Shown here one piece after another: positions 24,035 through 38,000 of a stretch of DNA of 64,000 nt (within the stretch, counting starts at the first letter, position 1; the number at the start of each line of letters is the position of its first letter). The translations under genes and the position numbers were made by a program. The DNA comes from Nemertoderma westbladi (lineage: Eukaryota > Xenacoelomorpha > Nemertodermatida > Nemertodermatidae), in NCBI GenBank assembly GCA_032718475.1, contig JAUCBJ010005101.1:1-64000 (forward strand), written 5' to 3'. The notes beneath the pieces are model-generated. The model was not told the origin of the DNA, did no database searches, and saw nothing but the letters and a program-made list of their open reading frames with translations.

Positions 24035-24205
24035 TTAAGAATCCTGCAATACAGTTCCTTGAAGTCTGTGCTAGACTGAGTGCATCATTACAGGACTCAA
24101 TAGAAAAAGACTCTGAAATCTTTATTGCTGGGGACATAAACTGCAATGTTCTTTACAATATCCTATATAGTCAACCTTCTAAAACTGGAGATTTCAAATA
24201 TGTAT
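24035..24205 (+). pseudogene. LINE endonuclease fragment, right half of a split element
   Basis: The plus frame reads SLQDSIEKDSEIFIAGDINC then NVLYNILYSQPSKTGDFKYVF, the GDxN block of a LINE endonuclease. It is interrupted at 24206 by the TTAA-flanked MITE. It is the expected continuation of the plus-strand EN at 17883-18094. Confidence 0.6.
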
Positions 24206-24209
24206 TTAA

Positions 24210-25768
24210 CCCTATTAAACCCGGGGGGGGTCAATATGACCCCCCCGTGGTTTTTTTATTATAATTCTGAAACAAACGCAGTTGGGAATCTGAAATTTTA
24301 TGACTTTTCCTAAAAATCTACTGTCTTCCTAGTAGTGAAAACCGTTTTCAAAAATATTTGGTACTTTTCGAGTTATAGCACCATTTTTTAACCCTACTTT
24401 TGGCACTTTTTTTGAGACGTTTTTTGAAAATTACATTTCATTAAATATGAATTGCAACATCTCTATTTTTGATTTACATCGGTTTTTTGGTGTTAGAAAT
24501 TTGATGGAATTCATATAAATTGATTTAGAAATTTCAAACTTGTTTTTTTCGGTGGGTGCCAAATTTTGGTGCCAGCACCAAATTTTGAAATAAGTCAATT
24601 TTGTAAATTGATAGTTTGAAACTTGTTTTTTACGCAATTGGGGTTTTTTGGGTTTCTGGATTCGATGAAATATATACGAGTTGCACCAAGCGTATCAAAC
24701 TTGTATTTTTCGGTGCTGTGTGGAAATTTTGGTGCTAGCACGAAATTTTGAAAATCCATTCAATAGATAAAAATGTTTGTGAAAAATTTATTTCTTGCGT
24801 TTTAGAGGTTTATGGCTGTTCTGAATTCAATGGAAAATATAATTATCGAACCAGACATCTCAAACTTGTATTTTTCGGATGTGGGTGCAAAATGTGGTGC
24901 TAGCACCAAATTTTGAAAACCATCAAATATATCAATTGATTGTGTCACCTTGTTTCTTGCGTTATACGGGTTTGTGATGGTTCTGAATTCAATGGAATCA
25001 GTAAAAATTTCATAAGAGTTCTCAAACTTGTATTTTTCGCCGGTGGGTGAAAATTGTTGTGCCAGCACCAAATTTTGGAAAATATGCAAATTGATAAGTA
25101 GATAGTTTCACCTTGTTTCTTGCGTTATACGGGTTTATGAGGGTCCTGAATCCGATGGAATCAATAAAAACAGCACTGGACATCGCATACTTGTACTTTT
25201 TGGTGATGGGTACGGAATTTGGTGCTAGCACCAAAATTTGCCAAATTACGCCGAAAAATACGAGTAGCAATGATCTGGCATATTAGAAATGCATTCCATT
25301 AGAATCAGCGCCCTCGAAAACCTGAAAATGTGAATTTATAGCATCGTATAAGTGAATTAAAAATTTTGTGTTCTAACTGAAAAGTACTGGTTACTTGTTT
25401 TTTTCATTTTTTTCCTACGCAGAGAGGACTAAACAGCCATTTATAGTAATCATATCATTTTTTAATATTTTCCAATGTATTTTGCACCCCAGAAAACCTG
25501 TATTGAAAAATAATTAGCCGAAAATGTAACTTTCAAATTTGGTGAAAATTGTGCACTACTTGTAATTTTGGTGCTGCAATATAACCACCCCAGTACATTT
25601 TTTCGAAATTTTTTTTTCCAATTTTCGGATCCAGACAAGTGATACCTACGTACAAACAAAAAATCAGACGTTTTCGTAAATATTTGTAGATTTTAGAGGG
25701 GGGGTCAATATGACCCCCCCCCCCCCCCCGGTATTTGTACAACATTTTATAGCCCGGTACTAATAGGG
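24210..25768. mobile_element. piggyBac-like MITE, 1,559 bp
   Basis: Ends are CCCTATTA at 24210-24217 and its inverse TAATAGGG at 25761-25768, each bordered by TTAA (24206-24209 and 25769-25772), the target duplication of piggyBac-type transposases. Just inside both ends is a C/G-run palindrome (GGGGGGGTCAATATGACCCC at the left, a longer C run at the right), able to form hairpins. No transposase frame is present, so it would depend on a transposase made elsewhere. The interior is a tandem repeat (separate entry). It interrupts a LINE endonuclease remnant. Confidence 0.85.
24500..25265. repeat. About 163-bp tandem repeats with a central palindrome, five copies
   Basis: Inside the MITE, the motif TTTGGTGCTAGCACCAAA (an 18-base perfect palindrome in the best copies) recurs at about 24567, 24732, 24894, 25058 and 25220, a steady spacing near 163 bases. 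Surrounding sequence (CAAACTTGTATTTTTCGG upstream; CTTGTTTCTTGCGTT and GGAATCA downstream) is conserved between copies with about 15-25 percent differences. The order is head-to-tail. Confidence 0.8.
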
Positions 25769-25772
25769 TTAA

Positions 25773-26085
25773 TGATCAAATAATAAAGCCTTTTTTTGAG
25801 CAGACCTTTTTCAGCCAAAAAAATATTGTATAACAACATTGGCCTTCGGCCTCGGTAGTTATTCAGTTAATTTTGTTTCAGGTGAATATACCCGCATATC
25901 CCCACCTCTAAAACATTGAATAGTATCAGTAAATTTTTTTATCACTGCCTTTAAAATAAATAATTAAAAATATATTTTAATAATAATACAGTTATATTGA
26001 ATAAAATTAGATTTAAAGTATTAACCATCACCATCATTTTCCTAATTATATTATATAGCCAGTAACTAAATATATTAATGGAATT
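25773..26085. other. Upstream region of the PAN-domain gene
   Basis: AT-rich sequence between the MITE and the first exon. Contains GGCCTTCGGCCTCGG (small GC stem) near 25850 and a TATATTATATAG stretch about 35 bases before the start codon. A promoter is expected here but no element can be assigned with certainty. Confidence 0.3.
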
Positions 26086-29000
26086 ATGATGCAATGGCTC
26101 ATTTTGGCCAATGTGGTAGGATTATCACTTGGTAGTCTTTACATCAACAGTTTCTGTACCAACCAGACCACAATCGGAGCTTCTACCAAAGCCACATCGT
26201 CATCCGACTGCAGCATTGATTGTGAACGGAACGATCAATGCTGGTCATTCAACTTCACTGACAGATGCGAAATATATGAAGACGATTGTCTGGCAGATAT
26301 GGTCAGCTGGAATGTTGATACTCTAGGGAAACGATGGGTCAGCAAGAAAAAAGGTTAGATTAAATACTTAATGTAGAATATGAAAAATAGAAAATATTAG
26401 CGTCCCCGCAGTGTTACAATACATACAGTACATGGTGTATCTATAAATAAATAGTCCGGAGCTTAATAATTAAACATATTTTTCAAAATAAAATATTTAT
26501 ATTTTTTTAACTAGAGACGGGCCTAGCGGCCCGTGAAGCAAGTCGTAGGAGACAATACGAGTCAAGAAAAAGCTTTTTGTTCTGTCTGATAATCAATTAG
26601 TGTGAGGGTAGTCCCGGTGGTGTACGAGAAATTTTCTAGACAACTTCGAACTATAATTATTATGTTGTAATCATCTAATGAATTATAAAAGCTGTTGTGA
26701 TTATAGAAGATAGAGAGCAGTTAGCGAAATGATTATTTTGTTCTATAGGATAGAGTAGTCAGAGAGTTAGAGTAGTCGAGTCGTTGTTTAATAATAATAA
26801 CAGCAGTTGCCATGAATTCATTATACAATCGCGCAAAAGAAGTGATAAGACAAATTCGTTCTTATTTTTGTAATAAATAAAACAGGTTGAGATGTTTCAA
26901 TGTAAACCGCGATTAACAATTTACAACATTTATATTATTATTATAACAGATTTTTATATTTCAAACTATAATGTTAGCCTTATGGAGAATCATTATGAGG
27001 CTGAGTAAACATTCAGCCTTATAAGCATACACCCTCCACAGTATTAATGTTGGCACAAAGATTTCAAAATAAAACAATAATGCGATGAGAGCATAGTACA
27101 ATACACTGTGTAGCCAACACACTGTTTAACTAACAGTTATTTAGCTTGCACGCCAATTAACATCCTTAACATAGAAATGATGCATTGGGAAGAGTTATTC
27201 AGCTGAGACTGTAATAGCCAGCTAAACCAGTTAATGTTTTGTTTGATTACTGTCTGGGTTGTAGAATAGAGTGATAATAAAACTTGGCACACAAAGTACT
27301 TCTTTGTTAGTTGCCCTTCCTATTGAATGCATTACCAGGCCATCTCTATACATTTTTCATGAGTGCCAGCTGGTGTTTTATCATTGCGCCTATGGTAATT
27401 TTAGTGTTTTGGGGCTTTTTTTCGAAATAAAACAAGTTGAGATGTTTCAATTTAAACCGCGATTTCACAAGTACCCTTAGAAATCCATTTTCATGGTCCA
27501 TGCAAAATTTCATCAAAATCGTTAGAGCCGTTTTTGCTCTAGGTCAGTAGTCAGTAGTCAGTAGCCTTTTTTTCTTACAGTAATCAAGTCTAACGACTTG
27601 CTAACTAGTGACGGGCCTAGCGGCCCGATAAGGAACCGACTTTTTATTTCAAATAAAAGAGACAACGAGAATTAGTATAGAACTAATAATTATGTAAAAA
27701 TACAATCATATTTCATACAATAATTATTAATAAATTCGATCTATTATTAGTTGCTCAATTCTAGAACAAAATCGACTTGCAACTAGTGAAGACCTCGTTT
27801 TGGAATTTCGAAACCAAGCTGGTGCGATGCGCGATATCGTGTTTAGTTAATAAAGTGAAAACTCCATCAATTCATGTGCAACCAGTAATAAGAAATCGCG
27901 ATAAATGTAATTTGAATAAAAATTATTCTAGAAAAATTTTCCTCAAAAAGTATGAAGTCTTGGCATTGGTGACGCGAAACTAGGCTAGTGAGATTCAGGA
28001 TATTGCGTTTAATATAAAAATCGAAAACGCTATCGAATTCCGTAAAGGCGTTAATAAAATACTGCAACTTTTTTGAAATTTGTAAAATTCTAGAACTAGA
28101 AAAAATTAATTTTTGAACGGCGCTGTTTGGGGTTTCGAAACATGGATAGGCTGAAAGAGGACATCGAATTAAGTTGAAAAATGAAAACCCCATCGAATTT
28201 GGACAAAGCGTTCCGGAGTTATAGCGGATCGAAAAAAATTGACCCCCCCCAGTCGCCAAAAATTTACAGTAATTTAAAATTTTGCAAAAAAATTTTTTGC
28301 GTTATTTTTGATGGCGAATCGACTGGCTACAAAAATTTTTTTTTGAAATTTTAGGTCAGAAAAAAAAACATGGAAAAAGTATATTTTTAAAAAGATTTCA
28401 TGTCTTTGCATATGGTCAGAGAATGATCCAACTCTGTAACTTGGCAATCGCTCAAATCCATTCAGCTGAATGGCACAGTAGAGTAAACTAAAGTAAATTC
28501 CCAATACAATGTTCTGAAGGGGAGACTGACAGAGAGTAATCCAACCATAAAACACTTTGCAATAATGTTGACATTAATGTAGCCGATACACTGTATACCT
28601 AATAGTCATTCAGAAGGGGGAAGAGTTATTCAGCTGAGGCGGTAATAGATTGCAAACTAAACCAACCAGTTGGCAGCCTCATCGATTTATACTAAGCCTG
28701 TGTAGAACCACAAACTAAATCAACCAGTTAATATTTGCATTGACAGAGAGTGCAGGGCCTAAACAAACAGTATGGGTGTACTAAGTACAATAATCTTGGC
28801 AACCTCATCGATTTATACTAAGCCTTGTGTAGAAATCCATTACATAAGTCATTTTTATCAGGACACCAGCTGTCATGGGTGATATTTTACCATTGCGCCT
28901 ATGGCGTTTTTTCGTTTATGTCTATTTTTCGAGCCCACGGCTCATGGACGAAATAGCGGAACATACCAGGGACCTTAGAATCGCGGTATCTAGCCGCTGT

Positions 29001-32000
29001 GAAAATTTCATCAAAATCGTTAGAGTAGTTTTGGCTGTAGATTAGCCAGCCAGCCAGCCAGCCAGTCAATCAGCCAACAATTCTTACAGTAATGAACCTC
29101 TCGGTTCCTAACTAGAGACGGCGTCAAGACGCCGTTAAGCAAGTCGGAAGTCATCAATCAAATATAAATTCCCTCAACAATGTTTACCTATGGTCAGAAT
29201 GGAAGGGCTATTTACCTATGGTCAGAGAGAGATCCCACTCTGTAATTTGGCAATTGCTCAAATTCATTCAGTTGAATGGCACAGTAGAGTGAACTAAACT
29301 AAATTCCCTCAACAATGTTTGGCTATGGTCTGAAAGAACTAACAGTCATTCAGCTTGCACAATGTCAATCACCTACAGTATAAAACATTTAGAATGCCAC
29401 AGTGTGTATCCTGATACAGATAATAAGCAGTGATATATATATTATATTTCAAACTATAATGTTAGTGTTAGCCTTACACAGTATCAGTATGAGGCTGAGT
29501 AAACATTCCACCTTATAAGCATACTGCCTCCACAGAATTAATGTTGGCCGAAAGATTTAAAAATAAAACAATTATTATTATAAATACAGTGCAATCCAAT
29601 AGTACCCAACACACTGTGTAACTAACAGTCAATCAGCTTACACGTCAATTAACATAGAAGAGAGAGTAACCTTGTAGATCGCCATAGAAAGCATTGGGAA
29701 GAGTTATTCAGCTGAGGCTGTAATAGCCGGCTAACCCAGTGAATGATTATAAAGTTGGCACTGTATGTACTTCCTTGTTAGGTGGCTCCCTATAGAATAG
29801 CAAACCAACCAGTTGATGTTTGTTTGCACAGAGTGGTTGGTAGGGCCTAAACAAACAGTATGGGTGTACTAAGTATAATACTCTTGGCAACCTCATCGAT
29901 TTAATACTAAGCCTTGTGTAGAATTGCATTACATAAGCCATTTTTCATCAGGACACCAGCTGTCATGGGTGATATTTTACCATTGCGCCTATGGCGTTTT
30001 TTTCGTTTATCTCTATTTTTCGAGCCCAGAGGCTATGGACGGAGTAGCCGATCATGCCAGGGACCTTAGAATCGCGGTATCTAGATGCTGTGAAAATTTC
30101 ATCAAAATCGTTAGAGTAGTTTTGGCTGTAGATCAGCCAGCCAGCCAGTCAGTCAGTCAGCCAGCCAGTCAGTCAACAATTCTTACAGTAATCAAGTCTA
30201 ACGACTTGCTAACTAGTGACGGGCCTAGCGGCCCGATAAGGAACCGACTTTTTATTTTAATTAAAAGAGACAACGAGAATTAGTATAGAACTAATAATTA
30301 TGTAAAAATACAATCATATTTCATACAATAATTATTAATAAATTTGATCTATTATTAGTTGCTCAATTCTAGAACAAAATCGACCTGCAACTAGTGAAGA
30401 CCTCGTTTTGGAATTTCGAAACCACGCTGGTGCGATGCGCGATATCGTGTTTGGTTAATAAATTGAAAACTCCATCAGTTCATCTGCAACCAGTAATAAG
30501 AAATCGCGATAAATGTAATTAAATAAAAATTAATCTAGAAAAATTTTCCTCAAAAAGTATGAAGTCTTGGCATTGGTGACGTGAAACTAGGCTATTGAGA
30601 TTCAGGATATTGCGTTTAATATAAAAATCGAAAACGCTATCAAATTCCGTAAAGGCGTTAATAAAATACTGCAACTTTTTTGAAATTTGTAAAATTCTAG
30701 AACTAGAAAAAATTAATTTTTGAACGGTGCTGTTTGGGGTTTCGAAACATGGATAGGCTGAAAGAGGACATCGAATTAAGTTGAAAAATAAAAACCCCAT
30801 CGAATTTGGACAAAGCGTTCCGGAGTTATAGCGGATCGAAAAAAATTGACCCCCCCCCCCCAGTCGCCAAAAATTTACAGTAATTTAAAATTTTGCAAAA
30901 AAAATTTTTTGCGTTATTTTTGATGGCGAATCGATTTTCAGTACTGTCTACGAAAAATGTTTTTTTGAAATTTTTGGTCAGAAAAAAAACATGGAAAAAG
31001 TATATTTTTAAAAAGATTTGATGTGCCTATGATCAGAGAATGATCCAACTCTGTACTTGGCAATCGCTCAAATCCATTCAGCTGAATGGCACAGTAGAGT
31101 AAACTAAAGTAAATTCCCAATACAATGTTCTGAAGGGGAGACTGACAGAGAGTAATCCAACAATAAAACATTTTAAATAATGTTGGCATTAATGTAGCCA
31201 ACACACTGTGTACTTAAGTCATTCAGATTACATTAGCAGAGTGAGATATTCCCATAGTATGCATTGGGAAGAGTAATTCAGCTGAGGCGATAATAGATTT
31301 CAAACTAAACCAACCAGTTAATATTTGCTTTGACAGAGTGTCCTAGGGCCTAAACAAACAGTATGGGTGTACTAAGTACAATAATCTTGGCAACCTCATC
31401 GATTTATACTAGGCCTTGTGTAGAAATCCATTACGTAAGCCATTTTTCATCATGACACCAGCTGTTATTGGTGATATTTTACCATTGCGCCAATGGCGTT
31501 TTTTCGTTTATGTCTATTTTTCGAGCCCACGGCTCATGGACGAAATAGCGGAACATACCAGGGACCTTAGAATCGCGGTATCTAGATGCTGTGAAAATTT
31601 CATCAAAATCGTTAGAGTAGTTTTGGCTGTAGATCAGTCAGCCAGTCAATCAATCAGCCAACAATTCTTACAGTAATGAACCTCTCGGTTCCCTAGTGAC
31701 GGGCCTAGCGGCCCGATAAGGAACCGACTTTTTATTTTAAATAAAAGAGACAACGAGAATTAGTATAGAACTAATAATTATGTAAAAATACAATCATATT
31801 TCATACAATAATTATTAATAAATTCGATCTATTATTAGTTGCTCCATTCTAGAACAAAATCAACCTGCAACTAGTGAAGACCTCGTTTTGGAATTTCGAA
31901 ACCACGCTGGTGCGATGCGCGATATCGTGTTTAGTTAATAAATTGAAAACTCCATCAATTCATGTGCAACCAGTAATAAGAAATCGCGATAAAAAATGTA

Positions 32001-35000
32001 ATTAAATAAAAATTATTCTAGAAAACTTTTCCTCAAAAAGTATGAAGTCTTGGCATTGGTGACGCGAAACTAGGCTATTGAGATTCAGGATATTGCGTTT
32101 AATATAAAAATCGAAAACGCTATCGAATTCCGTAAAGGCGTTAATAAAATACTGCAACTTTTTTGAAATTTGTAAAATTCTAGAACTAGAAAAAATTAAT
32201 TTTTGAACGGCGCTGTTTGGGTTTTCGAAGCATGAATAGGCTGAAAGAGGACATCGAATTAAGTTGAAAAATGAAAACCCCATCGAATTTGGACAAAGCG
32301 TTCCAGAGTTATAGCGGATCGAAAAAAAAATGAGTCCCCCAGTCGCCAAAAATTTACAGTAATTTAAAATTTTGCAAAAAAAATTTTTTGCTTTATTTTT
32401 GATGGAGAATTGATTGGCAGTACTGGCTACGAAAAAATTTTTTTTGAACATGGAAAAAGTATATTTTTAAAAAGATTTGATGTCTTTGCCTATGGTCAGA
32501 GAATGATCCAACTCTGTAACTTGGCAATCGCTCAAATCCATTCAGCTGAATGGCACAGTAGAGTAAACTAAAGTAAATTCCCTATACAATGTTCTGAAGG
32601 GGAGACTGACAGAGAGTAATCCAACAATAAAACATTTTGCAATAATGTTGGCATTAATGTAGCCAACTCACTGTGTACGTAACAGTCATTCAGCTTACAT
32701 TAGCAGAGTGAGATATTCCCATAGATTGCATTGGGAAGAGTAATTCAGCTGAGGCGATATTAGATTTCAAACTAAACCAACCCGTTAATGTTTGCTTTGA
32801 CAGAGAGTGGTGGCCTATACAAACAGTATGGGTGTACTGAGTACAATAATCTTGGCAACCTCATCGATTTATACTAAGCCTTGTGTAGAAATGCATTACA
32901 TAAGCCATTTTTCATCATGACACCAGCTGTCATTGGTGTTATTTTACCATTGCGCCTATGGCGTTTTTTCGTTTATGTCTATTTTTCGAGCCCACGGCTC
33001 ATGGACGAAATAGCGGAACATACCTGAGACCTTAGAATCGCGGTATCAAGCCGCTGTGAAAATTTCATCAAAATCGTTAGAGTAGTTTTGGCTAGAGATT
33101 AGTCAGTCAGTCAGTCAGTCAGTCAGCCAGCCAGTCTCGAGCAATTCTTACAGTAATGAACCTCTCGGTTCCTAACTAGTGACGGGCCTAGCGGCCCGAT
33201 AAGGAACCGATTTTTTATTTTAAATACAAGAGACAACGAGAATTAGTATAGAACTAATAATTATGTAAAAATACAATCATATTTCATACAATAATTATTA
33301 ATAAATTCGATCTATTATTAGTTGCTCAATTCTAGAACAAAATCGACCTGCAACTAGTGAAGACCTCGTTTAGGAATTTCGAAACCACGCTGGTGCGATG
33401 CGCGATATCGTGTTTAGTTAATAAATTGATAACTCCATCAATTCATGTGCAACCATTAATAAGAAATCGCGATAAATGTAATTAAATAAAAATTATTCTA
33501 GAAAAATTTTCCTCAAAAAGTACGAAGTCTTGGCATTGGTGACGCGAAACTAGGCTAGTGAGATTCAGGATATTGCGTTTAATATAAAAATCGAAAACGC
33601 TATCGAATTCCGTAAAGGCGTTAATAAAATACTGCAACTTTTTTGAAATTTGTAAAATTCTAGAACTAGAAAAAATTAATTTTTGAACGGCGCTGTTTGG
33701 GTTTTCGAAGCATGGATAGGCTGAAAGAGGACATCGAATTAAGTTGAAAAATGAAAACCCCATCGAATTTGGACAAAGCGTTCCGGAGTTATAGCGGATC
33801 GAAAAAAAATGACCCCCCCTCAGTCGCCAAAAATTTACAGTAATTTAAAATTTTGCAAAAAAAAATTTTTGCGTTATTTTTGATGGCGAATCGATTGGCA
33901 GTACTGGCTACGAAAAAATTTTTTTTGAAATTTTTGGTCAGAAAAAAAAACATGGAAAAAGTATATTTTTAAAAAGATTTGATGTCTTTGCCTATGGTCA
34001 GAGAATGATCCAACTCTGTAACTTGGCAATCGCTCAAATCCATTCAGCTGAATGGCACAGTAGAGTAAACTAAAGTAAATTCCCTATACAATGTTCTGAA
34101 GGGGAGACTGACAGAGAGTAATCCAACAATAAAACATTTTGCAATAATGTTGGCATTAATGTAGCCAGCCAACTCACTGTGTACGTAACAGTCATTCAGC
34201 TTACATTAGCAGAGTGAGATATTCCCATAGATTGCATTGGGAAGAGTTATTCAGCTGAGGCGATAATAGATTTCTAACTAAACCAACCAGTTAATATTTG
34301 CTTTGACCGAGTGTCCTAGGGCCTAAACAAACAGTATTGGTGTACTAAGTGAATAATCTTGGCAACCTCATCGATTTATACTAAGCCTTGTGTAGAAATC
34401 CATTACATAAGCCATTTTTCATCATGACACCAGCTGTTATTGGTGATATTTTACCATTGCGCCTATGGCGTTTTTTCGTTTATGTCTATTTTTCGAGCCC
34501 ACGGCTCATGGACGAAATAGCGGAACATACCAGGGACCTTAGAATCCGGTCAGCCAGCCGATGTGAAAATTTCATCAAAATCGTTAGAGTAGTTTTGGCT
34601 ATAGATTAACCAGCCAGCCAGCCAGTCAATCAGCCAACAATTCTTACAGTAATGAACCTCTCGGTTCCTAACTAGTGACGGGCCTAGCGGCCCGATAAGG
34701 AACCGACTTTTTATTTTAAATAAAAGAGACAACGAGAATTAGTATAGAACTAATAATTATCTAAAAATACAATCATATTTCATACAATAATTATTAATAA
34801 ATTCGATCCATTATTAGTTGCTCAATTCTAGAACAAAATCGACCTGCAACTAGTGAAGACCTCGTTTTAGAATTTCGAAACCACGCTGGTGCGATGCGCA
34901 ATATCGTGTTTAGTTAATAAATTGAAAACTCCATCAATTCATGTGCAATCAGTAATAAGAAATCGCGATAAATGTAATTAAATAAAAATTATTCTAGAAA

Positions 35001-38000
35001 AATTTTCCTCAAAAAGTATGAAATCTTGGCATTGGTGACGCGAAACTAGGCTAGTGAGATTCAGGATATTGCGTTTAATATAAAAATCGAAAACGCTATC
35101 GAATTCTGTAAAGGCGTTAATAAAATACTGCAACTTTTTTGAAATTTGTAAAATTCTAGAACTAGAAAAAAATAATTTTTGAACGGCGCTGTTTGGGGTT
35201 TCGAAACATGGATAGGCTGAAAGAGGACATCGAATTAAGTTGAAAAATGAAATCCCCATCGAATTTGGACAAAGCGTTCCGGAGTTATAGCGGATCGAAA
35301 AAAATTGACCCCCCCCCCAGTCGCCAAAAATTTACAGTAATTTAAAATTTTGCAAAAAAAAATTTTTGCGTTATTTTTGATGGCGAATCGATTGGCAGTA
35401 CTGGCTACGAAAAAATTTTTTTTTAATTTTTGGTCAGAAAAAAAAACATGGAAAAAGTATATTCTTAAAAAGATTTGATGTCTTTGCCTATGGTCAGAGA
35501 ATGATCCAACTCTGTACTTGGCAATCGCTCAAATCCATTCAGCTGAATGGCACAGTAGAGTAAACTAAAGTAAATTCCCTATACAATGTTCTGAAGGGGA
35601 GACTGACAGAGAGTAATCCAACAATAAAACATTTTGCAATAATGTTGGCATTAATGTAGCCAACACACTGTGTACTTAAGTCATTCAGCTTACATTAGCA
35701 GAGTGAGATATTCGCATAGAATGCATTGGGAAGAGTAATTCAGCTGAGGCGATTAACTAAACCAACCAGTTAATGTTTGCTTTGACAGAGAGTGGTTGCC
35801 TATACAAACAGTATCGGTGTACTGAGTATAATAATCTTGGCAACCTCATCGATTTATTACTAAGCCTTGTGTAGAAATGCATTACATAAGCCATTTTTCA
35901 TGAGGACACCAGCTGTCATTGGTGTTATTTTACCATTGCGCCTATGGCGTTTTTTCGTTTATGTCTATTTTTCGAGTCCACGGCTCATGGACGAAATAGC
36001 GGAACATATCAGGGACCTTAGAATCGCGGTATCTAGCCGCTGTGAAAATTTCATCAAAATCGTTTGAGTGGTTTTGGCTAGAGATTAGTCAGTCAGTCAG
36101 CCAGCCAGCCAGTCTCGAGCAATTCTTACAGTAATGAACCTCTCGGTTCCTAACTAGTGACGGGCCTAGCGGCCCGATAAGGAACCGACTTTTTATTTCA
36201 AATAAAAGAGACAACGAGAATTATTATAGAACTAATAATTATGTAAAAATACAATCATATTTCATACAATAATTATTAATAAATTCGATCTATTATTAGT
36301 TGCTCAATTCTAGAACAAAATCGACCTGCAACTAGTGAAGACCTCGTTTTGGAATTTCGAAACCACGCTGGTGCGATGCGCGATATCGTGTTTAGTTAAT
36401 AAATTGAAAACTCCATCAATTCATGTGCAACCAGTAATAAGAAATCGCGATAAATGTAATTAAATAAAAATTATTCTAGAAAAATTTTCCTCAAAAAGTA
36501 TGAAGTCTTGGCATTGGTGACGCGAAACTAGGCTAGTGAGATTCAGGATATTGCGTTTAATATAAAAATTGAAAACGCTATCGAATTCCGTAAAGGCGTT
36601 AATAAAATACTGCAACTTTTTTGAAATTTGTAAAATTCTAGAACTAGAAAAAATTAATTTTTGAACGGCGCTGTTTGGGGTTTCGAAACATGGATACGCT
36701 GAAAGAGGACATCGAATTAAGTTGAAAAATGAAAACCCCATCGAATTTGGACAAAGCGTTCCGGAGTTATAGCGGATCGAAAAAAATTGACCCCCCCCAG
36801 TCGCCAAAAATTTACAGTAATTTAAAATTTTGCAAAAAAAATTTTTTGCGTTATTTTTGATGGCGAATCGATTGGCAGTACTGGCTACGAAAAATTTTTT
36901 TTTGAAATTTTTGGTCAGAAAAAAAAACATGGAAAAAGATTTAAAAAAGATTTGATGTCTTTGCCTATGGTCAGAGAATGATCCAACTCTGTAACTTGGC
37001 AATCGCTCAAATCCATTCAGCTGAATGGCACAGTTAGAGTAAACTAAAGTAAATTCCCTATACAATGTTCTGAAGGGGAGACTGACAGAGAGTAATCCAA
37101 CAATAAAACATTTTGCAATAATGTTGGCATTAATGTAGCCAACACACTGTGTACTTAAGTCATTCAGCTTACATTAGCAGAGTGAGATATTCGCATAGAA
37201 TGCATTGGGAAGAGTAATTCAGCTGAGGCGATTAACTAAACCAACCAGTTAATGTTTGCTTTGACAGAGAGTGGTTGCCTATACAAACAGTATCGGTGTA
37301 CTGAGTATAATAATCTTGGCAACCTCATCGATTTATTACTAAGCCTTGTGTAGAAATCCATTACATAAGCCATTTTTCATGAGGACACCAGCTGTCATTG
37401 GTGTTATTTTACCATTGCGCCTATGGCGTTTTTTCGTTTATGTCTATTTTTCGAGCCCACGGCTCATGGACGAAATAGCGGAACATATCAGGGACCTTAG
37501 AATCGCGGTATCTAGCCGCTGTGAAAATTTCATCAAAATCGTTAGAGTGGTTTTGGCTAGAGATTAGTCAGTCAGCCAGCCAGCCAGTCTCGAGCAATTC
37601 TTACAGTAATGAACCTCTCGGTTCCTAACTAGAGACGGCGTCAAGACGCCGTTAAGCAAGTCGGAAGTCATCAATCAAATATAAATTCCCTCAACAATGT
37701 TTACCTATGGTCAGAATGGAAGGGCTATTTACCTATGGTCAGAGAGAGATCCCACTCTGTAATTTGGCAATTGCTCAAATTCATTCAGTTGAATGGCACA
37801 GTAGAGTGAACTAAACTAAATTCCCTCAACAATGTTTGGCTATGGTCTGAAAGAACTAACAGTCATTCAGCTTGCACAATGTCAATCACCTACAGTATAA
37901 AACATTTAGAATGCCACAGTGTGTATCCTGATACAGATAATAAGCAGTGATATATATATTATATTTCAAACTATAATGTTAGTGTTAGCCTTACACAGTA

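Noticed and set aside
26511-26550. Hammerhead-type ribozyme at unit junctions (CTAGAGA, GC hairpin, G-N-N-AAG)
   Set aside because: The layout is reminiscent, but the core should be CUGANGA and GAAA. Here the order is CTAG(A/T)GA and GATAAG/GTTAAG/GTGAAG, so the catalytic core is not present.
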